A stretch of DNA of 47,356 nucleotides from contig NZ_DITB01000091.1 in the NCBI RefSeq assembly GCF_002422095.1, positions 1-47,356 of the forward strand, written 5' to 3'. The notes under the pieces are model-generated. The model made no database searches. It saw only the letters and a program-made list of their open reading frames with translations, and had not been told where the DNA came from. The position numbers and the translations under genes were made by a program. The stretch is from Flavobacterium sp. UBA6195. Lineage in GTDB: Bacteria; Bacteroidota; Bacteroidia; Flavobacteriales; Flavobacteriaceae. This document shows, one piece after another, positions 1 to 7,612 of this stretch. Numbering within the stretch: position 1 is the first letter of the stretch; the number at the start of each line of letters is the position of its first letter.

Positions 1-538
1 AATTTTTATCGGTCCAATAAAAATGCGTGTAATCGGATTCGTAATATGAAATTGGATTTTCAAGCATTGTAGAAATCCATTTAAAAGTATCAGTATTTAC
101 ATTGTACAATCCAATTTTAGATGAAATGCTATCGTAAATCCAAATTTGATTTTGAGAAGACAAAGCCACTGCTTCCAAAGTAACAGGAGTTGATTTTAAA
201 TTGAAATCTATCTTTTTAATTTCATTTAATTGATTGTCCAAAAGTACTACGGTGTTGAAATTTTTATAAAAAACTACAATTTGTAATGGATTTTGAAAGT
301 CAACTCGAGTAATTTTTCCTAAGCCTAAATTGTTGTATTGAAAGGTTTTAGATTCGCTATTTTTGATTAAGATATTATTTTTGATACTGTAGCTATTAGT
401 TTGATTATCAAAACCTAAAAATGCATCACATTCTATTTTTGCAGTTTCTAATTTTGTAACAGGAATAATTTCCTGACTACTTAGATAAAAGTGACATAAA
501 CTTATAAAGGTTATAAATAGTAATTTTTTTAATGACAT
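1..538 (-). CDS. Secreted protein of unknown function, 3' end outside window
   Basis: An open frame on the minus strand starts with ATG at 538 and is still open at position 1, giving at least 179 residues. The N-terminus (MSLKKLLFITFISLCHFYLS, then SQE) looks like a signal peptide, so the product is probably exported. The rest is rich in Asn, Lys, Ile, Phe and Tyr, with short strand-like segments such as LNEIKKIDFNL and QIWIYDSISSKIGLYN. These recall bacteroidete beta-propeller-like proteins, but I recognise no family. It is transcribed away from the GLPGLI gene. The 121-bp gap between them holds no clear promoter on either strand. Confidence 0.75.
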   Translation of the reverse strand, partial: MSLKKLLFITFISLCHFYLSSQEIIPVTKLETAKIECDAFLGFDNQTNSYSIKNNILIKNSESKTFQYNNLGLGKITRVDFQNPLQIVVFYKNFNTVVLLDNQLNEIKKIDFNLKSTPVTLEAVALSSQNQIWIYDSISSKIGLYNVNTDTFKWISTMLENPISYYESDYTHFYWTDKN

Positions 539-659
539 TGTTAAACTATTTCTGAAAATCAGGGTCTAATATACTACTTTAACACATAAATAGCAGTTAA
601 ATTGTGTAACAAAATGCACTATTAATAGTCTATATATATATCTATAACATCTGAAAAGA

Positions 660-1562
660 ATGAAAAAAATTATTATTGCTTCGATTTTAATGATTTCTGG
701 GTTACTAAATGCTCAGAATTTCCAAGGTATGGCGGTTTATGAATCTAAAACCAGTACAGCCGATTTTATGAAAGGAATGGGTGGAAACCGTGAGATTACC
801 CCCGAAATGCAAAAACAAATTGAAGAAAGAATGAAAAAAATGTTTGAGAAAACGTTTATTTTAAATTTCGATAAATCAGCTTCTATTTATAAAGAAGAAG
901 AAAAATTAGACGCTCCTGGCCAACAAGGTGGTGGAAGAATGATGATGTCTATGATGGGTGGCGGTGGCACCTTTTATAAAAATGCAAAAGAAAAACAATA
1001 TATTGTTGATAAAGAGTTTTTTGGGAAAGAGTTTTTAATAAAAGATTCGTTGCCAAAATATGATTGGAAATTAGAAGGCGAATCAAAACAAATTGGTAAC
1101 TATACTTGTTTTAAAGCAACAGCAGTTGTTAAAGTAAGCGAGTCAGATTTTAGAAATTTTAGATTTAGAAACAACAATGCAAAAGAGGGTGATAAAAAAA
1201 CAGAAGCAGTAAAAGACACAGCAAAAGCTAAAAAAACTAACTTCACAGACGATTGGGAATTACCAAAAGAAAACACAATTACCGCTTGGTATTGTCCTGA
1301 AATCCCTATCAATCAAGGACCTGAGAATTACTGGGGATTACCTGGTTTAATCTTAGAAGTTAACGATGGCAAAACTGTAATTTTATGTTCTAAAATAGTT
1401 TTAAATTCTAAAGATAAGGTTGAAATTAAGCCTGTTTCAAAAGGAAAAGTGGTTACCCAAAAAGAGTTTGACGAAACTGTTAAAAAGAAAATGGAAGAAA
1501 TGCGCGAAATGAATTCTGGACCTGGCGGAGGTAATCGTATGCAATTTAGAATGGGTAGATAA
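660..1562 (+). CDS. GLPGLI family protein
   Basis: This 300-residue secreted protein has a signal peptide (MKKIIIASILMISGLLNAQ) and the family-defining sequence NYWGLPGLILEVNDGK near residues 222-237, which places it in the bacteroidete GLPGLI family. The biochemical role of that family is not established. Odd features are a Met/Gly-rich stretch around residues 88-102 (GGGRMMMSMMGGGG), a Lys-rich segment near 175-195, and a Gly/Met/Arg-rich C-terminus. The gene ends 12 bp before a TonB-receptor-like gene. GLPGLI genes commonly sit beside such receptors, so the two are probably co-transcribed and work at the cell envelope. Confidence 0.92.
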   Translation: MKKIIIASILMISGLLNAQNFQGMAVYESKTSTADFMKGMGGNREITPEMQKQIEERMKKMFEKTFILNFDKSASIYKEEEKLDAPGQQGGGRMMMSMMGGGGTFYKNAKEKQYIVDKEFFGKEFLIKDSLPKYDWKLEGESKQIGNYTCFKATAVVKVSESDFRNFRFRNNNAKEGDKKTEAVKDTAKAKKTNFTDDWELPKENTITAWYCPEIPINQGPENYWGLPGLILEVNDGKTVILCSKIVLNSKDKVEIKPVSKGKVVTQKEFDETVKKKMEEMREMNSGPGGGNRMQFRMGR

Positions 1563-1574
1563 GAAAAAACATTT

Positions 1575-4319
1575 ATGAAAAAAATATTTTTATTATTAGT
1601 TATGGCACTTACATCAAGTGCCATTTCTCAAAATATACGTTTCGAAGGAACTGTTAAAGATACCACAGGAGTTGGTTTAGAAATGGCTAATATTATGGCC
1701 ATTAATCAACAAACCAAAGCCATGGATGCTTACGCCATTACTAATGAAATAGGAAAATTTACATTGAGTTTAAAGCCAAGTACTGCATACACTATTAAAG
1801 TTAGTTATATTGGATTTCAAACCTTTGAAAAAACAGTTACGACCGGAACTTCAAACATGAACTTTCCTGTGGTTTTAAATGAAGGAACACAATTAAAAGA
1901 GGTTGAAATTGTTCACGAAATGCCAGTTAGCGTTTCGGGAGATACCATCATTTATAATTCCGATTCTTTTACAAATGGTACGGAAAGAAAATTGGAAGAT
2001 GTACTTAAAAAGCTTCCTGGTGTAGAAGTAAATAAAGATGGGGAAATTGAAGTAGAAGGGAAAAAAGTTCAAAAAGTAATGGTGGAAGGAAAAGATTTTT
2101 TTGATGGCGACACGAAGTTAGCTACTAAAAACATTCCAGCTGATGCTTTAGATAAAATCCAAGTTTTAAGAAATTACAACGAAGTTTCTAATTTAAAAGG
2201 ACTTGAAAATAACGAAGAGAGTATTGCTTTAAATATCAAATTAAAAGAAGGTAAAAAGAATTTTTGGTTTGGTGATATGAATGCAGGTATTGGAGTTGGT
2301 ATGGAAGATACTCGCTTCATTGTGAATCCAAAGTTGTTTTATTATAACCCAAAATACAGTTTAAATGTAATTGCTAATGTGAATAATATTGGCGAATTAC
2401 CCTTAACGGCTCAAGATTATTTCAAGTTTACTGGAGGTTTTAAAAATATGATGCGTAAAGGCGGATCTTCTTTTAATGTGTCTTCAAATGATTTAGGAAT
2501 TTTAGGACTTCGCAACAATCAAGCGGCCAATATTGAGTCAACTTTTGGAGCCGCTAATTTTAGTTTTAATCCTTCAAAAGCATGGACTTTAAGTGGATTC
2601 GGAATTTTACTTGGGAATAAAACGGAAATAGAAAACACGACCATTTCAAATCGTATTGATAATTTACCTGATGGCTCTTCTCAAACTATTTCTGAAACTA
2701 GAGAAGATTATACAAAACAAGATAGTAAACAGATTTTACTTAAATTAAGTTCAAGTTATGTGCCTTCTGAAAAAGCACATTTTGATTACGATGCTTTAGT
2801 TAAATTTTCTGATCAAAAAGAAAATACAAGTGTTTTTTCAAGTTTATTGTCAGATATCTACACTGGAAAAGAGCAAAATCCATTTTCAGTAAATCAAAAT
2901 TTAAATTACTATTACACATTAAATGATAAGCATGTGTTTGCGTTTGAAATGCAACATTTGTATCAAAATGAAGATCCTTTTTATAATGCTAATTTAGAAA
3001 CGTTGCCTTTTGCGCCTTTGTTAACGGGTTATATAAATGAAGGAGTTGGAGTTAGAGATGATATTTCACAAAAAAGATTTGTTCAAACTAATAAGCTAGA
3101 CACTAAGTTTGATTATTATTACATGTTAACTCCAAAAAGCAATATCAATTTGACTTTAGGAAATACGTATTCATATCAAAATTTTGATTCATCTATTTTT
3201 CAATTGCTGAATAATGGAACTCAAAATAATTTAACTGATCCAACAACTTTTAATGATGTTAATTATGCGTTTAATGATGTGTTTTTAGGAGTTCATTATA
3301 AATTTTTGTTAGGTAAGTTTACATTTAATCCTGGATTTAGTGTGCATCAATTCAACATGAATGATGAGCAATTAGGAACTTCTAATAAACAATCTTTCAA
3401 TAGAATTTTGCCAGATGTTTATGCTTTGTGGCAAATTAAAAAATCAGAAACTTTAACTTATAACTATTCGTTAACCAATAATTTTACTGATATTAATAGG
3501 TTAGCCCAAGGTTATGTGTTTTCAAACTATAACAGTTTGTTTAGCGGAAATCGTTATTTAGAAAACTCAACTTCTCAAGTTCATACATTGCGTTATTTTA
3601 AATATAACATGTTTAATTTTGAGAATATTTTTGCTAATATAACGTATACAAGACAATTAGATGCAATAAAAAATAGAGCTTTGTTATTAGGAGTAAATCA
3701 AATTTCTTCATCTGAAAATATGAATTCTAATTTTCCTGATGAAACTTTTTCTGCAAATGGAAATTATGGACGCTCTTTTGCGAGATATTACAAGGCGAAT
3801 TTTAGAGTTGGTTTTAATTGGTCAAAGAACAACAACATTCGTGTTTATCCAGATGCAGATACTGACCCAAGTAATAACCCAACAGAAATTCAAACAATTG
3901 AATCGTACTCTCAAAGTTATAACTTGAGTTTTTCTACGAATTATAAAACGTTGCCTAATTTAACTTTGGGATATAATTTTACTGTTAACGATAACTTTTC
4001 AGATGTTATTTATATAGATAGTCCAACATTAACATTAGAATATTACTTTTTAGATGCGTTTTCATTCGTTTCAGAATATTCATACTTTCACAATAGAAAC
4101 AAAACGAAAACTATTGATAGCGAATATGACTTCTTAACAGCAAGTTTAATGTATCAAAAGAAAGGGAGTAAATGGGAATGGAAACTTTCAGGAACCAACT
4201 TGTTAGATACAAAATCGCTTGACACAAATAGTTTTAGTCAGTTAGGTGGTACAAGTAGTTTTTCGAGTTACAGAGTACAACCTCGATTTGTTATTTTGAG
4301 TTTGAAATATACATTGTAG
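1575..4319 (+). CDS. Outer-membrane beta-barrel receptor with carboxypeptidase-regulatory-like domain
   Basis: The 914-residue protein has a signal peptide (MKKIFLLLVMALTSSAISQ), then a carboxypeptidase-D regulatory-like domain at about 20-105, a plug-like region at about 110-230 (KLEDVLKKLPGVEVNKDGEIEVEGK), and a long aromatic-rich beta barrel ending in RFVILSLKYTL, typical of an outer-membrane C-terminus. This is the architecture of TonB-dependent-receptor-like proteins of Bacteroidota (outer membrane beta-barrel family). No TonB box is evident, so transport versus another envelope role cannot be decided. It lies 12 bp behind the GLPGLI gene as a likely two-gene operon, closed by the terminator at 4339-4372. 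Confidence 0.9.
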   Translation: MKKIFLLLVMALTSSAISQNIRFEGTVKDTTGVGLEMANIMAINQQTKAMDAYAITNEIGKFTLSLKPSTAYTIKVSYIGFQTFEKTVTTGTSNMNFPVVLNEGTQLKEVEIVHEMPVSVSGDTIIYNSDSFTNGTERKLEDVLKKLPGVEVNKDGEIEVEGKKVQKVMVEGKDFFDGDTKLATKNIPADALDKIQVLRNYNEVSNLKGLENNEESIALNIKLKEGKKNFWFGDMNAGIGVGMEDTRFIVNPKLFYYNPKYSLNVIANVNNIGELPLTAQDYFKFTGGFKNMMRKGGSSFNVSSNDLGILGLRNNQAANIESTFGAANFSFNPSKAWTLSGFGILLGNKTEIENTTISNRIDNLPDGSSQTISETREDYTKQDSKQILLKLSSSYVPSEKAHFDYDALVKFSDQKENTSVFSSLLSDIYTGKEQNPFSVNQNLNYYYTLNDKHVFAFEMQHLYQNEDPFYNANLETLPFAPLLTGYINEGVGVRDDISQKRFVQTNKLDTKFDYYYMLTPKSNINLTLGNTYSYQNFDSSIFQLLNNGTQNNLTDPTTFNDVNYAFNDVFLGVHYKFLLGKFTFNPGFSVHQFNMNDEQLGTSNKQSFNRILPDVYALWQIKKSETLTYNYSLTNNFTDINRLAQGYVFSNYNSLFSGNRYLENSTSQVHTLRYFKYNMFNFENIFANITYTRQLDAIKNRALLLGVNQISSSENMNSNFPDETFSANGNYGRSFARYYKANFRVGFNWSKNNNIRVYPDADTDPSNNPTEIQTIESYSQSYNLSFSTNYKTLPNLTLGYNFTVNDNFSDVIYIDSPTLTLEYYFLDAFSFVSEYSYFHNRNKTKTIDSEYDFLTASLMYQKKGSKWEWKLSGTNLLDTKSLDTNSFSQLGGTSSFSSYRVQPRFVILSLKYTL

Positions 4320-4338
4320 TTCTTTCGAGTATAGAGAT

Positions 4339-4372
4339 AAAAAAACCATTCGTTAATGCGAATGGTTTTTTT
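4339..4372. terminator. Bidirectional intrinsic terminator
   Basis: A 9-bp perfect stem, AACCATTCG (4344-4352) with CGAATGGTT (4359-4367), has an A-tract on the left and a T-tract on the right. It can stop transcription from both converging genes, the receptor on the plus strand and metK on the minus strand. Confidence 0.85.
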
Positions 4373-4389
4373 ATTAAAGAAAGGATTTC

Positions 4390-5640
4390 TTATAATTTAA
4401 AAGCAGCTTTTACTTGATCTACAAAATCTAATTTTTCCCAAGTAAATAATTCTACAGTTAATGTTTTAGATTCTCCACCTGGAGCCGTAAACGTTTTAGT
4501 CACGACTTCTGGTGTTCTTCCCATGTGTCCATAAGCAGCAGTTTCACTGTAAATCGGATTTCTTAATTTCAAACGTTGTTCAATGAAGTACGGACGCATG
4601 TCAAAAATACCTTCAACTACTTTACTGATTTGTCCATCAGTTAAATTTACTTTGGCAGTTCCGTAAGTGTTTACGTTGATTGATGTTGGTTCAGCAACTC
4701 CAATTGCATAAGAAACTTGAACTAAAATTTCGTCAGCAACACCAGCAGCTACTAAGTTTTTAGCAATATGACGAGTAGCATAAGCCGCAGAACGGTCCAC
4801 TTTAGATGGGTCTTTTCCAGAGAAAGCACCACCACCGTGAGCTCCTTTTCCGCCATAAGTATCTACGATAATTTTTCTTCCAGTTAAACCCGTATCTCCG
4901 TGAGGTCCTCCAATTACGAATTTTCCTGTTGGATTAATGTGGTATATAATTGCATCATTAAATAAATGAGCATATTGAGGATTTTTAGCAATCACTCTTG
5001 GAATTAAAATTTCAATAATATCTTTTTTGATTTTCGCTAACATTGTTGGCTCATCAGCAAAATCATCATGTTGTGTTGAAACTACAATAGCGTCAATGCG
5101 AACCGGTTTATTATCGTCAGAATATTCTAAAGTAACCTGAGATTTCGCATCCGGACGTAAGTAAGTGATTTCTTTGTTCTCTCTTCTTAAGTCCGCTAGT
5201 TCTTGAAGAATTTGATGAGATAATTTCAAAGCTAACGGCATGAATTCAGCAGTTTCATTTGTAGCGTAACCAAACATCATTCCTTGGTCACCAGCACCTT
5301 GCTCTTCTTTACTAGCTCTATCCACACCTTGATTAATATCCGCAGATTGTTCGTGAATAGCAGATAAAACTCCACAAGAATTTGCTTCGAACATATATTC
5401 GCTTTTCGTGTAACCAATTTTCTTAATTACATCTCTTGCGATAGTTTGTACATCTAAATACGTGTTTGATTTTACTTCTCCAGCTAAAATTACCTGACCT
5501 GTAGTAACTAACGTTTCACAAGCTACTTTTGACTCAGGGTCAAATGCTAAAAAGTTATCAATTAATGCGTCTGAAATTTGATCCGCAACTTTGTCAGGAT
5601 GTCCTTCACTCACAGATTCTGACGTAAATAAATAAGCCAT
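4390..5640 (-). CDS. metK: S-adenosylmethionine synthetase
   Basis: Methionine adenosyltransferase makes SAM from methionine and ATP in the cytoplasm. The 416-residue sequence begins MAYLFTSESVSEGHPDKVADQ with the N-terminal GHPDK ATP-site motif. It also has EEQGAGDQGMMFGYA (methionine/ATP site) and GGGAFSGKDPSKVDRSAAY. Length is slightly above the approximately 385 residues of the E. coli enzyme, as is usual in Bacteroidota. It is the product end of the methionine cluster that runs divergently to its right. Its mRNA leader carries a SAM-II-type riboswitch behind a good bacteroidete promoter, so SAM probably represses its own synthesis here. Confidence 0.98.
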   Translation of the reverse strand: MAYLFTSESVSEGHPDKVADQISDALIDNFLAFDPESKVACETLVTTGQVILAGEVKSNTYLDVQTIARDVIKKIGYTKSEYMFEANSCGVLSAIHEQSADINQGVDRASKEEQGAGDQGMMFGYATNETAEFMPLALKLSHQILQELADLRRENKEITYLRPDAKSQVTLEYSDDNKPVRIDAIVVSTQHDDFADEPTMLAKIKKDIIEILIPRVIAKNPQYAHLFNDAIIYHINPTGKFVIGGPHGDTGLTGRKIIVDTYGGKGAHGGGAFSGKDPSKVDRSAAYATRHIAKNLVAAGVADEILVQVSYAIGVAEPTSINVNTYGTAKVNLTDGQISKVVEGIFDMRPYFIEQRLKLRNPIYSETAAYGHMGRTPEVVTKTFTAPGGESKTLTVELFTWEKLDFVDQVKAAFKL

Positions 5641-5665
5641 AATAAATTATTTTTAAATTTTAAGT

Positions 5666-5765
5666 GAGGAAAAATAATTGCAGGTGCTGCCTAAAGGAGT
5701 AGTAATTACTGCTTTAGCATTTTTTAATGAGGTTGCAATCAGTTCAAATTTTTCCTCTTAGTTTT
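5666..5765 (-). promoter_or_regulatory. SAM-II-type (SAM-alpha) riboswitch before metK
   Basis: Read on the minus strand, the aptamer core (5757 to 5709) is: P1 GAGG, a U/A-rich loop ending CTGATTGCAA, P1' CCTC, then ATTAAAAAATGCTAAAGCAG. The order of stem, loop ending UUGCAA, closing strand, UUAAA-type spacer and GCUAAA matches the SAM-II class. CTG and GCA in the loop can pair with CAG and TGC at the 3' end as the pseudoknot. Downstream, CTTTAGGCA (5688-5696) can pair with TGCTAAAG (5712-5719), and ATTTTTCCTC (5666-5675) with GAGGAAAAAT (5748-5757). Both compete with the aptamer. There is no U-tract, so control may be translational. The class assignment is by eye. Confidence 0.75.
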
Positions 5766-5771
5766 CGGATG

Positions 5772-5801
5772 CAAATGTATGAAATGAAATTGAATTCCAA
5801 A
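5772..5801 (-). promoter_or_regulatory. metK promoter, bacteroidete type
   Basis: On the minus strand TTTG (5798-5801) and TACATTTG (5772-5779) are separated by 18 bp, matching the Bacteroidota consensus (TTG near -33, TAnnTTTG near -7). The predicted start, about 5765, lies just before the riboswitch. Confidence 0.7.
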
Positions 5802-5964
5802 TGATTGTTAACATTTTTTTATTTAGATATTACAAATGTAGGTTTCTTTAGAAAAATTTTCAGTTTGAAATTCAATAACATAAAAAAATATTCTAAAAAA
5901 TGATTAATAAATAATAAAATTTAGAAAAATAATCTATTTATTTTTTTATTGTAGAAAATAAATC

Positions 5965-5972
5965 TAATTTTG
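5965..5972 (+). promoter_or_regulatory. Probable -7 box of the metY operon
   Basis: TAATTTTG fits TAnnTTTG. Transcription would begin near 5979, about 20 bases before the leader-peptide ATG. There is no well-spaced -33 TTG. The surrounding 5780-5960 region is very AT-rich and I see no other feature in it. Confidence 0.5.
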
Positions 5973-5998
5973 CCCTGTCAAACTAAAAGAAATAGAAG

Positions 5999-6067
5999 AT
6001 GAACTTTACAATGTGCAATATGTGTATGATGATGTGGAACAATCCGCAGAGGAAACCTATTGCATAA
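5999..6067 (+). CDS. Met/Cys-rich leader peptide of the metY operon
   Basis: A 22-codon reading frame starts at ATG 5999 and stops at TAA 6065-6067. It begins MNFTMCNMCMMMWNN and ends PQRKPIA: six Met codons (1, 5, 8, 10, 11, 12), two Cys codons and one Trp. Met and Cys are rare residues, so the density is far above chance. The frame sits about 20 bases after a putative promoter, directly before an intrinsic terminator and the methionine-biosynthesis genes. CAGAGG (6047-6052), inside the last codons, is an exact complement of the left half of the terminator. This is the classical design of an amino-acid attenuator leader. I infer that slow translation at the Met codons allows read-through. 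Confidence 0.75.
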   Translation: MNFTMCNMCMMMWNNPQRKPIA

Positions 6068-6092
6068 TTTTAAAAGTAAATTAATTCAATAT

Positions 6093-6121
6093 AACCTCTG
6101 TCGAAAGCAGAGGTTTTTTTA
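6093..6121 (+). terminator. Attenuator terminator before metY
   Basis: AACCTCTG (6093-6100) pairs with CAGAGGTT (6108-6115) around a TCGAAAG loop and is followed by a T-tract. CCTCTG (6095-6100) can instead pair with CAGAGG (6047-6052) inside the leader peptide frame, and AAACCT (6053-6058) matches AGGTTT (6111-6116). These are mutually exclusive structures. A terminator at this point, upstream of metY with no other gene before it, makes sense only as regulation. Confidence 0.8.
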
Positions 6122-6142
6122 TTTCTAAAAATCAACAAAATA

Positions 6143-6193
6143 ATGAAAATAGCAATTTACAATCCAAGACGATGTTGTCGAATGTGTAGCTGA
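6143..6193 (+). CDS. Second small Cys-rich reading frame in the metY leader
   Basis: ATG 6143 to TGA 6191-6193 gives 16 residues, MKIAIYNPRRCCRMCS. Three Cys and one internal Met cluster in the last six positions. It lies after the attenuator and 63 bp before metY, so it is translated only from read-through transcripts. It may be a second leader peptide that senses Cys or sulfur supply by acting on metY translation, or a chance frame. No terminator follows it, so a simple repeat of the first mechanism is not supported. Confidence 0.4.
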   Translation: MKIAIYNPRRCCRMCS

Positions 6194-6215
6194 AAAGCAA
6201 ACTTCGAACAAAAAA

Positions 6216-6250
6216 ATCTTAATACTTAATACAAATATCTTAATACTTAA
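6216..6250 (+). repeat. Direct repeat just before metY
   Basis: ATCTTAATACTTAA occurs at 6216-6229 and again at 6237-6250, a 21-bp period (three heptamers). It may be part of the heptanucleotide repeats seen elsewhere in the window, or a binding site next to the metY start. Confidence 0.6.
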
Positions 6251-6256
6251 AATATC

Positions 6257-7549
6257 ATGAGCACAAATAAATTTTCAACAAACGCTTTACACGCAGGACA
6301 CGATACAACTAAAAACGCAGGAACAAGAGCGGTTCCAATTTACCAAACCACATCATATGTTTTCAATAACTCAGATCACGCAGCTAATCTTTTTGGTTTA
6401 GCTGAAGCTGGATTTATTTATACAAGATTAAACAACCCAACAAATGATATTCTAGAGCAACGCTTAGCTAAACTAGAGGGTGGAATCGGCGCTGTCGTAA
6501 CTGCTTCAGGAACCGCGGCAATTTCAACCGCTTTATTAACGTTATTAAAAACTGGCGACCATATCGTTGCTTCTAATAGTTTATATGGTGGAACTTATAA
6601 TTTATTAAACGTGACTTTGCCAAGATTAGGCATCACAACAACATTCGTAGATCCATCAAACCCTGAGAATTTTTTAAACGCTGCTCAAGAAAATACACGA
6701 GTGTTCTTCGCCGAAAGTTTAGGAAATCCAAAATTAGATGTACTCGATTTAAAAGCCATTTCAAAAGCAGCACAAACCTACAAAGTGCCTTTTATTGTAG
6801 ATAATACAGTGGCAACACCCTTTTTGCTTAACCCAATCGAACACGGAGCTAACATCGTAATTCATTCGTTAACCAAATACATCGGTGGAAACGGTACTTC
6901 TCTTGGAGGTGTCATCATCGATGCAGGAAATTTCGATTGGAGCAACGGAAAATTTCCAGAATTTACAGAACCTTCAGCGGGTTATCACGGATTAAAATAT
7001 TATGAAGTTTTAGGAGCAGCATCATTCATTGCAAAAGTTAGAATCGAAGGTTTGCGAGATTTAGGTGCTTCTTTGAGTCCGTTCAACGCATTTCAAATTA
7101 TTCAAGGTTTAGAAACATTAGCTATTCGAATCAAAAAGCACAGTGAAAATGCATTAGAATTAGCCAAATGGTTGCAAAAACGTCCAGAAGTAGCTTGGGT
7201 AAATTATCCAGGATTAATTTCTTCAAAATATTATGATTTAGCCCAACAATATTTACCAGAAGGACAAAGCGGTATCGTAACTTTTGGATTAAAAGGAGGT
7301 TATGAAGCGGCTAAAAAAGTAGCTGATGAAACCCAATTTTTCTCTTTGTTGGCGAATATTGGCGACACAAAATCATTGATTATTCATCCAGCAAGTACAA
7401 CGCACCAACAATTGTCAGAAGAACAACAAATCACAACCGGTGTAACGAAAGATTTAATTCGTTTATCCGTTGGATTAGAAGATATTGAAGACTTGAAAGC
7501 CGATTTACAAAGTGTTTTCGAAAAATTGCCAGTTCAAAATTTAGTTTAG
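6257..7549 (+). CDS. metY: O-acetylhomoserine sulfhydrylase
   Basis: This PLP enzyme makes homocysteine from O-acetylhomoserine and sulfide. The 430-residue length suits the MetY branch, which is longer than MetB. Visible family features are FSTNALHAGHD at the N-terminus, YTRLNNPTNDILEQRLAKLEGG, the PLP-binding SLTKYIGGNGTS around residue 205 and SLLANIGDTKSLIIHPASTTH near the C-terminus. It is the first structural gene after the Met leader/attenuator. With the following acyltransferase it forms direct sulfhydrylation. A terminator-like hairpin after its stop may lower expression of the downstream genes. Confidence 0.95.
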   Translation: MSTNKFSTNALHAGHDTTKNAGTRAVPIYQTTSYVFNNSDHAANLFGLAEAGFIYTRLNNPTNDILEQRLAKLEGGIGAVVTASGTAAISTALLTLLKTGDHIVASNSLYGGTYNLLNVTLPRLGITTTFVDPSNPENFLNAAQENTRVFFAESLGNPKLDVLDLKAISKAAQTYKVPFIVDNTVATPFLLNPIEHGANIVIHSLTKYIGGNGTSLGGVIIDAGNFDWSNGKFPEFTEPSAGYHGLKYYEVLGAASFIAKVRIEGLRDLGASLSPFNAFQIIQGLETLAIRIKKHSENALELAKWLQKRPEVAWVNYPGLISSKYYDLAQQYLPEGQSGIVTFGLKGGYEAAKKVADETQFFSLLANIGDTKSLIIHPASTTHQQLSEEQQITTGVTKDLIRLSVGLEDIEDLKADLQSVFEKLPVQNLV

Positions 7550-7564
7550 GTTTTTGTTTGTTTG

Positions 7565-7602
7565 AAGGCTGCCGATAGACCTACCTAAAGGCAGTCTTTT
7601 TT
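7565..7602 (+). terminator. Terminator-like hairpin between metY and metX
   Basis: AAGGCTGCC (7565-7573) pairs with GGCAGTCTT (7590-7598) with one G-T wobble, and a T-run to 7602 follows. It lies inside an otherwise collinear gene row, so it is probably a partial terminator setting the metY:metX ratio. Confidence 0.6.
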
Positions 7603-7612
7603 AAAAAGAAAG

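Noticed and set aside
5641..5765. SAM-I rather than SAM-II before metK
   Set aside because: GCAACC and GCTAAA also occur in SAM-I, but the 5' GGAGGGA segment, the kink-turn region and the P1 pairing of the S-box are missing.
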